Origin: Poa pratensis
Lineage: Eukaryota; Streptophyta; Magnoliopsida; Poales; Poaceae
Length of the DNA: 64,000 nucleotides
NCBI GenBank assembly: GCA_947311845.1
Contig: CAMZMU010000059.1
Location: forward strand, 54,521,461-54,585,460
Reading direction: 5' to 3'
The notes beneath the pieces are model-generated. The model was not told the origin of the DNA. It did no database searches and saw only the letters and a program-made list of their open reading frames with translations. Of this stretch, positions 1-9,442 are shown piece by piece. Within the stretch, counting starts at the first letter, position 1; the number at the start of each line of letters is the position of its first letter. The position numbers were made by a program, and so were the translations under genes.

Positions 1-341
1 GGAATTGCTACCGCAGATTTCAAGCCACACATGCCTGCGTCGCGTCCGCGTTCGCCCAGGCACATGGTCGCATGCATGCATCATGCATGGATCGATGGCA
101 TTTTCCTTTAATCAACTTTTTCATCTCACGTACTACTCTATTTGGATCAGGTCAAGAGGCCACGAGATACGCGGCTGCTCACGGATCAGAGCAGAGACAT
201 GGAGATTCGACTCTACCGCGGTCTGCTCGAGCACTCGCCTGCCGTTTGAGTCCCTTCGCCGGCCCGATCTCACCATCGACTCCTCGAGTCTCTACGCGTG
301 CTGGACGTTAGCACGTGCCACAAGAAGCTAGCAGCTACACA

Positions 342-716
342 CTCGGGGGCTGGCGGCCACGCCTTCGTCGACTCCGTCTCCGACACTCGGGGGTTGGCGG
401 CCACGCCTTCATCGACTCCGTCTCCGACACTCGGGGGCTGGCGGCCACGCCTTCGTCGACTCCGTCTCCGACACTCGGGGCTGGCGGCCACACCTTCGTC
501 GACTCCGCCTACAACACTCGGGGGCTGGCGGCCTCGCCTTCGTCGACTTCGCCTTCGTCGGCTCCGCCTCCGACACTCGGGGGCTGGCGGCCTCGCCTTC
601 GTCGACTTCGCCTTCGTCGGCTCCGTCTCCGACACTCGGGGGCTGGCGGCCTCGCCTTCGTCGACTTCGCCTTCGTCGACTCCGCCTCCGACACTCGGGG
701 GCTGGCACTTCACCTT
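342..716. repeat. Tandem repeat block A (44-bp and 59-bp units)
   Basis: About four 44-bp units beginning CACTCGGGGGCTGGCGGCC are followed by about three 59-bp units that carry an extra internal copy of the CTTCGTCGACTTCGC phrase. The longer unit looks like a higher-order variant of the shorter one. GC content is very high. Because the units are free of stops in several frames, long but meaningless open frames arise on both strands. Confidence 0.85.
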
Positions 717-724
717 CATCACTT

Positions 725-1180
725 CCGACGCGTCGACTCCGGTCCGCCGCGTCGACTTCCACGACTCCGGTCCGCCGCGTCAACTACTTCCGCCGCGTCG
801 ACTCCGGTCCGCCACGTCGACTACTTCTGCCGCGTCGACTCCGGTCCGCCGCGTCGACTACTTCCGCCGCGTCGACTCCGGTCCGCCGCGTCGACTACTT
901 CCGCCGCGTCGACTCCGGTCCGCCGCGTCGACTGCCTCTACGGCACAACTCCGCCGTGTCGACTCCGGTCCGCCGCGTCGACTGCCTCTACAGCACAACT
1001 ACGCCGCGTCGACTCCGGTCCGCCGCGTCGACTGCCTCTACGGCACTACTCCGCCGCGTCAACTCCAGTCCACCACGTCGACTGCCTCTACGGCACTATT
1101 CCACCGCGTCGACTCCGGTCCGTCGCGTCGACTGCCTCTACGGCACTACTCCGCCGCGTCGACTCCGGTCCGCCGCGCAC
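725..1180. repeat. Tandem repeat block B (GTCGACTCCGGTCCGCCGC units)
   Basis: An array built on GTCGACTCCGGTCCGCCGC alternates with ACTACTTCCGCC in its first half and with an ACTGCCTCTACGGCAC extension in its second half, so short units give way to units of roughly 50 bp. The block follows block A directly and shares its GTCGACTCC core, suggesting that one array evolved from the other. No coding role is supported. Confidence 0.85.
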
Positions 1181-1261
1181 AAACAAATTCGCCTTGGCCA
1201 CACCTGATGCTCTCCCGGGTGTTGCGCCGCACAGGCCATAAACAAACTCGAGAAAACCTAG

Positions 1262-1640
1262 GCCGCACTCAAACACTCGGGGGCTGCGCCACACAGGTCT
1301 AACAAGAAAACCGAGGCCGCACTCGACCACTCGGGGGCTGCGTCATACAGGTCCAACAAGAAAACCTAGGCCGCACTCGAACACTCAGGGGCTGCGCCAT
1401 ACAGGTCCAACAACGCAGTAGGCCGTTCGGCTGAGCAAATACTCGATATGTTTGTCGAGTCCACCAAGTAGGCCGTTAGGCTGAATGAGCAAACGCTCGA
1501 ATATCATTCGAGTTCTAGAAGTAAGCCGTCAGGCTGAGCAAACACTCGAACTCATTCGAGTCACACGAGTAAGCCCTCAGGCTGAGCAAGCACTCGAAAA
1601 GTGCAAACACGTAGTAAGCCAAACAGGCTGAAAAAGGACT
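1262..1640. repeat. Degenerate tandem repeats before the 3' LTR
   Basis: Three copies of about 52 bp contain CACTCGGGGGCTGCG, a variant of ACAGGTCCAACAAG and CCTAGGCCGCACTCGA. They grade into shorter units with AGTAGGCCGTTAGGCTGA and CACTCGAA. The array is more diverged than blocks A and B. The stretch 1640-2003 that follows is unique A/T-richer sequence with two copies of ACTCCCATCGGGAG; no gene is seen in it. Confidence 0.7.
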
Positions 1641-2003
1641 CTGATTTATCAGTGATTTCCTAAAATTACTCCCATCGGGAGGGGTTCAAGAATTTCTTTT
1701 CGACTGAGAGAGAGATTTTTTAGATTAACCTCAATTACAAGCAATTCAGCTTAATCTCGGGGGCTACTCCCATCGGGAGCACTGTTCGCGCTCCCGATAG
1801 ACTCAGTCGAAACATTACCGACTAAAGCATCCTCTGTAAGCCCTCAACGACCGGAGTCGAATTTCTTTAACTATCCTTTTCAGGAACAAGACGGCGTGCC
1901 CATGAGGAAAGAGTACTTACCCGACGCATCGACTACGCCTACACGACATGCTGCTTTGAGTCCCTGCCCGATTCTTCGTATCGACCAGACACTCGGGGGC
2001 TCC

Positions 2004-2401
2004 TGATGTGGGCGTACCCTCCGGGCACCCGACCGTTGGCGTACCCGATGCGGCCCAGCACTTGGAGGCCCATGAAGCCCAACAAGCTACAACTTGTAGT
2101 ACAAGACAAAAACTCATGTAAACCCTACTGGCTCCCTTGATAAAGCCAGGCAGGGGCACCCCATAGGGGAGAGGATCCATACGAGACCACGTCTCACCTC
2201 GCCCTCGCGGCCACCATGTAACATCATCATACATCTATACAGATCAGACAAGCAGGATGTAGATCTTTACCTCACAACGAGGGGCCGAACCTGGGTAAAT
2301 CCTTGATTGTCAGCCGACGGAACTACCAGCGCGCCATCTCTCTCCCCCTCAATCAACCCGGGGTACACAACCCAGGGATTTGCCGAGTCCACACCTCGTC
2401 A
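2004..2401 (+). repeat. 3' LTR of the leftmost Gypsy element
   Basis: The LTR starts TGATGTGGGCG just after a CACTCGGGGGCTCC tract and ends CCTCGTCA. Its terminal part (about 2283-2401) matches the end of the LTR at 29496-29950 read on the other strand, where a primer-binding site follows directly; this fixes the end here by homology. The last base coincides with the first aligned base of the next element's truncated LTR. Length is 398 bp. The start is less certain than the end. Confidence 0.7.
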
Positions 2402-3141
2402 CCGACACATACTGACCGACATATGAATGTCGGTATCATCGTATCTTCTCTTATGCGCAGGGAGGATAATCAAGGAAGGGAAATCCGGCATATCCATGCC
2501 GGGTTAAAGAGAAGAGGCGTATTGTGCCGGTTGGAAGTCAATGCAGAGGTCACATCCCGTCTGACACAGGAGCGTGGCAGGCATCATGGCACGGGTACGA
2601 GGTGACCGGTCACACCTACCACTGACCACGGGTGTACCTGGGAATAGAGTGCGAGGCATGGGCAGGCCACGTCCTGTCCGTGGCAGAGGACACAATCATG
2701 ACCGAGTTGATGATGCAGAGGAGCGTGGCTACAGCATAGCGTACGGCTCCACTCCGGTGACCCGGGGTACCAGTATATAAGGTGCCCCAGGCCCTCCTGC
2801 ATGAGGGACGACGAGCGAGACACTGAGCAACACTGAGAGAGACAGAGAGAGAGGTGCTTAGAGATCTTTTCCCTCATAGCTTGATTCTTCTTCCTTGAGA
2901 GCTTCATCATAGCTGAGAGCATACAGCTCGAGGAGCACCTTTGTATTCATGATATACTGAGACAGACAGGCAGGAGTAAGGGTTTTACCTCATCACGAGG
3001 GCCCTGAACCAGGGTAGATCGAGGTGTGATTTGTGTCTTCCGTGTGCGCTCCTTAGCGCGCTATCCCTACCCGGTTCCACCAGCGTCCATCGGCCCCAAC
3101 TTAAGCCATCCTATGGCATCTGCCGTGATACCACCACGACA
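2401..3141 (+). repeat. 5' LTR of the Tat-like element, lacking its first ~280 bp
   Basis: It aligns base for base with 14538-15288 of the 3' LTR and ends CCACGACA immediately before the primer-binding site. The first part of the LTR (14256-14537 in the other copy) is absent; the end of a different LTR abuts at 2401. This is expected if another element inserted into this LTR and the missing piece lies upstream of the window. Confidence 0.9.
2774..2780 (+). promoter_or_regulatory. TATA box of the retrotransposon LTR (5' copy)
   Basis: TATATAA lies inside the LTR, preceded by GGTACCAG and followed by GGTGCCCC. The same motif is at 14911-14917 in the 3' LTR. Position within a conserved LTR and the sequence fit an RNA polymerase II promoter for the retroelement transcript. 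Inferred from sequence only. Confidence 0.6.
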
Positions 3142-3161
3142 GTTGGCGCCCACCGTGGGGC
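3142..3161 (+). other. Primer-binding site of the Tat-like element
   Basis: GTTGGCGCCCACCGTGGGGC follows the CA end of the 5' LTR with at most a base or two of spacing. TGGCGCC followed by a GGGG-containing stretch is the usual form of tRNA-primed sites in grass Gypsy elements. I do not assign the tRNA. Confidence 0.75.
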
Positions 3162-3384
3162 CAGCAGCGGCGCTGGCTGGTGTGTTCATTCGGACGGGTT
3201 CCATCATCGCCTCCGGTGAGCGCGTGGTCAGTGACCTTGTCCATAGATTCGGCTCGCTGAACTTCATCGACGACAACGCGGGCTGCTTCGGTAGCAGGCC
3301 ACTCTCGAGGAACGGCTGCCTCGTCACCTTCGGGCGTACGAGGTCTACGTCGCCACCGAGTTTGTTTGCAAGTACCCCGAGCAG

Positions 3385-6300
3385 GTGCTTGTAGCCGAGG
3401 ATCCTCCTGCTGTCTGTGCGACTCGCGGCCGGCGTACCGCTCGCCCCGGGAGCTGCGCAGAGGTTATGATGACCGGCTCCGCGGGTGGTGCCGGTAAAGG
3501 AGAAACCGGTAAAGGAGAAACCGGCAAAGGAGATGCCGGCAAACCTGCCGCTAAAACTACTAGATCGGCGAAATTGCCGCTGGAGAGGAGGGAGAACCTC
3601 CGCGACCAGGCCGGTACATCCGAGGTACCAGTTAGGCCGGCTCCTCTCGAGGAGATAATCGAGAAGCTGGCTGTGCCGGTAGCTACCGGTACAGATGCTG
3701 CCCAAGTGGAGGCAGAGTTGGAGTCGCGTCGTCAGAGCCTACATCAGGAGGCTCTCGCGATGGCCGAGGTGAGGAGAGAGTTCAGGATAACCCTCCGTGA
3801 GTATAACCAAGCACATGGTTTTACCCCGGTAGCTGCTCACCCTAGTCGCATAGAGGATGTGCGTAAGAGGGGTAAAGGCCTCAATGCCGAGATTGCTAGA
3901 GATGGTAGATATAGTTCCAGTAAGACTCCTAGTCACTTGTCGGTCAAAAACCCGAAGTATAGTTCCCCTGCTAAGACTCTTAGAGCTGCCGAGGCAGCAA
4001 GAGCCGAGTTGTCCGGCTTATCCGGAGAAGCTCTCCGTAGGCAGCAAGACCGAGTTAATGAGTTGATAGCTGTGGCTACCTGGCAGAATGAGGCCTATCT
4101 TAAGGCTAACACAGTTGCAGGTGGGTCCCAGATTGTTCACTCGGCTAAGGCAGCCAGTGGAGGATCTAAGGGGCAAGCTTCATCACCGCATGTCGGTGGA
4201 GATCGTGATCGGAGTGTAAACTCCGGTAAAAACAAGCAGATACAGACATATGATCCGGCATATGCCGGAAAACAGTTAGCCGGGCGAGGCAGTGCCGGCC
4301 GGGGTAAAAGCAATCCCGGTCCGGGCGATCCAGATGCCGGAATAGTTAACTCGGCTGGCCGAGGTTATCCACCTCGGTATCCGACACGAAATCCCGCCCG
4401 GCAGCAGCAAATATCGAGCATGTTCAGCAGCCACAAGGTGTTGACCAGGTGGCCAACCGTTATGATGATGGTTACTCGGCTATGGAGAAAGCCGGGTATC
4501 AAGATATGAAGGTGCACTGGGATCCCGGCTGGGACCTCGCCAGTTGTCACCGAATGATGCACGCTACAAGTTGGACAGGATCTTTATGTCCGAGATGCTG
4601 GAAGAGCAAGGCCCACCTGGCCCTGCATGCTTTGGACCTCGGATCATGAGGGAGCCACCGGTGCCACACTTTCAGTTGAACCGAGGCGCAAAGACGTATG
4701 ACGGCAGTACTAAGCCGGATGACTGGCTGACAGATTATGTGTCGGCAGTGCATATCGCGGGAGGAAACCGCCGATGGGCGGTAAGGTATATCTCGCAAAT
4801 GTTGGAAGGGCCAGCCCGGATCTGGCTGAACAACTGCGAGAGGGCAGCGTTGACTGCTGGCTGGACTTTGAAGAAGCATTTGTTAGCAACTTCTCCAGCA
4901 CATACAAGAGGCCGAATCGTCCTCAGCAGCTTGCGATGTGCAAGCAGAGGGACAATGAAACTGACCGGGATTACTTGACCCGGTGGAGTACTGTTCGCAA
5001 TTCCTGTGAAGGAGTTGTGGAGGCGCATGCCATTTCATGGTTTGCCCAGGGTGCCGACACGGCTCCATGCTCTGGCAGAAGTTGCAGAGGGAATGCCGGC
5101 CACCTTGGCCGAGACAATCCGGATTGCGGATAGCTATGCATTGGGCGATCCGATGCAGCCTCAGCTGAACTCGGTAGAGCCAAGTGGAAAATATCAGGGT
5201 AACAATGGACCCGGACCAGCTAACCGAGGTGGCCGCGGGGATTTCGGAAACAAAAGGAGAGATGACCGTCCGGATTACCGGTACGGTTTGTATCAAGTTG
5301 CGGCAGTGGAGCAAAACCAGCCAGATGCCGGCGCTAGCCAGCGTCAGAGGACCAGTGGTCCTGCTTGGGGCCAAAATCAAGAAGGGAAGAGACCATGGAG
5401 TGACCAGAAGAAGCCATTGACCTATGAGGCAATGCTGGATGGGCCGTGCAGCTATCACACGCATGATCCTCGCAGGCCGGCCAATCATTCAACCCGGCAG
5501 TGCAGCTGGTATCAGCGCACGTTGAAGGAAGGGGGAGGATCCGGAGGAAATCAGATGGGTGCACCTCAGAGACCTCCAACATTACCGCTCCAACATTACC
5601 GCTCACCGGGGCAAACACATTCCCTGAATGCGCCTCCACCGAGACCTACAGCTCCGAGACCTGTGGATAACAGGAGAGGGCCAGAAAATGTTAACCAAGT
5701 GAATGTCGGAAGCAACAACAGCAATGCTGGTCCCAGCCGCCAGGGTGAGTATAGAGAGGCTCATCGGAGCTATGTGGTCTTTGTGACCGAGCCAACTGAC
5801 AAGCGGAGCCTACATCAGCGTGCAATGGAAGTAAACGCGGTTATGCCGGCTGTGCCGAAGTATATGCACTGGTCTGATCAGGTGATCAGCTGGAGCATGA
5901 AGGACCACCCCCGGATCATGCCAAACCCGGGAGGTTATGCTCTAGTGGTGGATCCGACATTCATTGGGCCCACCATCAATGTCGGGTTCACCCTAGTTCT
6001 CATTGACAATGGGAGTGCCATCAACATCATGTACCGAGACACCATGGTGAAGATGGGTATCTCGGCGAACATGCTGCAGCCGAGTTCTACTACCTTTCAT
6101 GGTATAGTGCCGGGTGTCTCGTGTGCACCTATGGGCAAGATTTGGGTCGATGTGTTGTTTGGCACCAAGGACAACTGCCGAACTGAGAGCATCCAGTTTG
6201 AGGTGGTGGACCTCGAGAGTCCATATCATGCTTTGCTTGGCAGACCAGCACTGGCCAAGTTCATGATTTCTACCCATGTGGCTTACCTCAAGATGAAGCT

Positions 6301-6586
6301 GTCGGGTCCTAATGGCATCATCACCATCTCGGGTGATTACAAGCGTTCCTTGCAGTGTGCCTCGGCTGGCTCATGTCTGGCCGAGTCATTAATTATTGCT
6401 GCAGAGAAGAAGAAGATCCATGAAGTGGTGGCGTTGGCGCAGTCCGCGCAACTCGGTATGCTGGGTATGAGTAACCCGGAGCAGAATTCGGCATTCCAGG
6501 TGCCGAAGGAGACGAAGAAGATCAACATTAACCCGGCGTTCCCGGACCACAACGTCATCATTGGTACCGGGTTAACGGAGAAATAG
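3385..6586 (+). pseudogene. Gag and aspartic protease region of the Tat-like element
   Basis: The capsid precursor and protease are spread over at least three frames: 3385-4509, then about 4540-4980, then 5006-6586. The N-terminal part is Lys/Gly-rich with a GKGETGKGETGKGDAGK repeat (about residues 33-49 of the first frame). The central part has the retrotransposon gag fold region, with a PDDWLTDY-like start and a WLDFEEAFVSNF helix in a third frame. The last frame ends in a protease domain with the active-site stretch LIDNGSAINIM near 6000. The frame changes near 4470-4540, 4860-4880 and 5000-5090 are disabling. Gag would package element RNA in cytoplasmic particles and protease would mature the polyprotein; neither can be made intact here. 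Confidence 0.85.
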
Positions 6587-7560
6587 GAAGGCGAGCTCAG
6601 TCACTTCCTCCGTGAGAATCGGGATATCTTTGCATGGTCAAATCAGGACCTGCCAGGTGTTCCGAGGGAGTTGGCTGAGCACTCATTATTTGTCAGACCA
6701 GATATGAAACCGGTGAAGCAACCCATGCGTCGTCTCTCGGATGATAGGAGGAAAGTGATAGGTGACGAACTGGCCAGGTTACTTGCGGCTGGTTTCATCA
6801 TGGAAGTGATGCACCCGAACTGGTTGTCTAACCCGGTCCTGGTGGAAAAGAAAAAGGATGACCCGAACGTGGCCATTGTGTGGCGCATGTGTATTGATTT
6901 CACAAACTTGAACAAGGCATGTCCTAAGGATCAATTCCCGCTGCCTCAGATTGATCAAGTGATCGACTCCACAGCCGGGTGTGAGCTATTATCCTTTGTA
7001 GATGCATATTCTAGTTTTCACCAGATACCGCGGAACCCTGCTGATCAAATGAAAACTGCTTTTATTACCCCGTACGGGGCTTACTGCTATCATGTCACGA
7101 CATTTGGTTTGAGAAATGCTGGTGCTACTTACCAAAGATGTATGCAAAAATTCTTGCATGATCAAATAGGCAAAAATGTGCAGGTGTATGTCGATGAACT
7201 TGTCATCAAAACTAAGGAGAAATCCACTCTGATTGATGATCTCAGAGAAACATTCGCGAATCTAAGGAGATTCCGGATAAAACTTGGTGTGCCGGCAGGC
7301 AAGTTACTCGGTTTCCTCGTGTCAAGCCGAGGTATCGAGGCAAATCCGACAAAGATCCGTGCTATTGAGAGCATGAGGTTGCCGAATAATCTCAAGGATG
7401 TTCAAAAGTTCATGGGTTGCTTGGCATCGTTAAGTCGGTTTGTTAGTAGGCTGGGAGAAAAGACATTGCCTTTATACCAGCTAATGAAGAAAAGTAACAC
7501 ATTTGTGTGGACCCCGCAAGCGGATGCGGCATTCACTGAGCTAAAAAAGATGTTGACAAC
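6587..7560 (+). pseudogene. Reverse transcriptase domain of the Tat-like element
   Basis: A continuous frame from 6671 contains the Gypsy reverse transcriptase core: the WRMCIDFTNLNKACPKD motif, FVDAYSSFHQI, and the catalytic box near 7188 read as YVDE instead of the usual YVDD, so one catalytic aspartate codon is changed. The connection region ending in ELKKML follows, after which homology stops abruptly at about 7555 and linker sequence that normally precedes integrase begins. RNase H, expected directly after this point, is missing. Confidence 0.88.
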
Positions 7561-7639
7561 TGGATGTCAGAGGAAGCAATGTCGGTTGAACCAATGGAGG
7601 TGGATGAACTGATCTTTCTTGTACGTCCTGTGCCAGGGT

Positions 7640-8899
7640 GGGCACAGCCTATAATGGCGTATATGATAGATGGGAGTGTGCCAGATGATGAAGCCGAGGC
7701 CAGGTGAGTGCAAAGAAGATCCAAAGCATACACCATCATCAACAGAGAGTTGTATAAGAGAAGCGCAACCACAGTGCTACAACGTTGTGTTGAATCGGAG
7801 GAAGGGCAAGAGATGCTCCTGGAAATTCATCAAGGAGAATGTGGTCATCATGCTTGCTCAAGAGCCTTGGTTGCTAAGGCATTCCGGCATGGGTTTTACT
7901 GGCCCACTGCTTTGCAACAGGCAGAAGATATCGTCAGGAAGTGCGAGGGATGTCAGAGATTTGCTCACAAGATCCACATGCCAGCTTCAGCACTCAAGAC
8001 AATTCCCATCACTTGGCCTTTTGCTGTTTGGTGTGGATATGGTGGGGGAATTCAAACCGGCCCGAGGTAACATGACTCATATGCTGGTGATGGTGGACAA
8101 GTTCACCAAGTGGATCGAGGTAAGCCAATCAGGAAATGTGACGGCCACACGGCTGTGTCTTTCTTGAAAGACATCATTTTGAGATATGGTTACCCCACAG
8201 CATTATCTCGGATAATGGCACAAACTTTGCTGTAGAGAATTTGCTCGGTTCTGTGCGGAAAAGAGAATCCGACTTGACCTAGCATCGGTCGCGCATCCGG
8301 AGGCCAATGGGCAAGTGGAAAGAGCAAATGCATTGGTGTTAGCCGGCATCAAAGCCCGGTTGATTGAACCACTGCTGCGAACTATGGGTTGTTGGATAGA
8401 GGAGATACCGGCAGTACTGTGGGGTCTCAGGACCACACCGAATCGATCAACGGGCTATACGCCATTCTTTCTGGTCTATGGAGCAGAAGCGGTCCTGCCG
8501 GCCGACATACAGTATGACTCGCCAAGAGTTACACTGTACACAGAGGCCGAGGCAAAAGAAGCTCGGGAAAATGATGTCGATCTGCTCGAAGAAGCACGAG
8601 AACTGGCCTTATCTCGGTCAGCAATATATCAGCAAAATCTCCGACGCTATCATAGCCGGAAGATAAAGCCTCGGGTATTCCGAGAAGGAGATTTGGTGCT
8701 TAGGCTGGTGCAGCGCAAAGCCGGCATGCACAAGTTATCACCTCCATGGGAGGGACCGTTCATTGTGAGCAAGGCTCTGCACAATGATGCATACTATCTT
8801 ATAGATGCACAGAAACCAAGGAAGGACAGGATGGACAAATCCGGAGAGGAAACCAAACGACCCTGGAATGTGGCTCTGCTCCGTCCCTTTTACTCTTAA
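7640..8899 (+). pseudogene. Integrase domain of the Tat-like element, frameshifted
   Basis: The N-terminal HHCC zinc-binding region is seen at 7830-7955 (ECGHHACSRAL and CEGCQRF). Core motifs follow, with a first acidic residue near 8038 (VDMVGEF), a second near 8213 (SDNGTNF) and PEANGQVERAN near 8305. The C-terminal chromodomain-free tail has KPRVFREGDLVLR and ends at 8899. Frame changes occur near 8028 and 8120-8140, with further disruption near 8190-8240, so no active enzyme is encoded. The domain would have inserted element cDNA into nuclear DNA. Confidence 0.88.
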
Positions 8900-9442
8900 G
8901 GGCGCAATGTATGTATCTCGGTTTCCTTTGAATGAAATGTTGGCACTCCGAAAAGAATCTCGGGGACTGCCTTGTCTATATGCATGTGTTTTATCTCTGT
9001 TTTATCTGTGTTGTTCCTATGCCGAATGGTTTTAAACCTTGTCTCAAAGTTCAAGTAATGTATGCTATCTTGTTGTGATCTTGTGACTCGACTGACGAAC
9101 GCCAAAATGGCAGTCAAGAGCAGAGGTTATGGAATATAGTAAACATGAAAACAGACTCGGGGACTCGGTCCAAAAATGATTCGGTATATGTTGTTTACTA
9201 ACCCGGTTTTTTATTCTTTATCTTTGTGTCGGGTGACTCTAAACCTTATCTCAAAATTTATGAGTACTGTATGCTATAAATTTGATCTTGTGACTCGACT
9301 GTCGAACGCCAAAATGGTAGACAAGAGCAAAGATTACTAAGTATAGTAAACAAGAAAGTAAACTCGGGGACTTGGTGCAAAGTGATCCGGCATTAAGCCA
9401 GTCTCGTTGAAGCTAACAAGTTATAGTAGCACTGATAAAAGC

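Larger units (their letters stand above)
1..2401 (+). mobile_element. 3' end of a Gypsy LTR retrotransposon (truncated by window edge)
   Basis: No coding domain is recognisable here. The stretch is GC-rich, made of several tandem-repeat blocks, and punctuated by the phrase CACTCGGGGGCT, which also sits just before the 3' LTR at 2004 where a polypurine tract is expected. This layout (non-coding, repeat-rich DNA between pol and the 3' LTR) is known for grass Gypsy elements. Plus orientation follows from the LTR lying at the right. The LTR's last 120 bases or so closely resemble the end of the Gypsy LTR at 29496-29950 (opposite strand), so the two are related families. The element's 5' part lies left of the window. 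Long open frames in the repeats carry no known domain and are not annotated as genes. Confidence 0.75.

Noticed and set aside
342..1180. CRISPR-like regular repeats
   Set aside because: The units are contiguous without unique spacers and lie in a plant retrotransposon; they are tandem repeats, not a CRISPR array.
270..1302. Overlapping open frames of 100-330 codons on both strands
   Set aside because: They are products of GC-rich tandem repeats lacking stop codons; the translations are repetitive and frame-independent.
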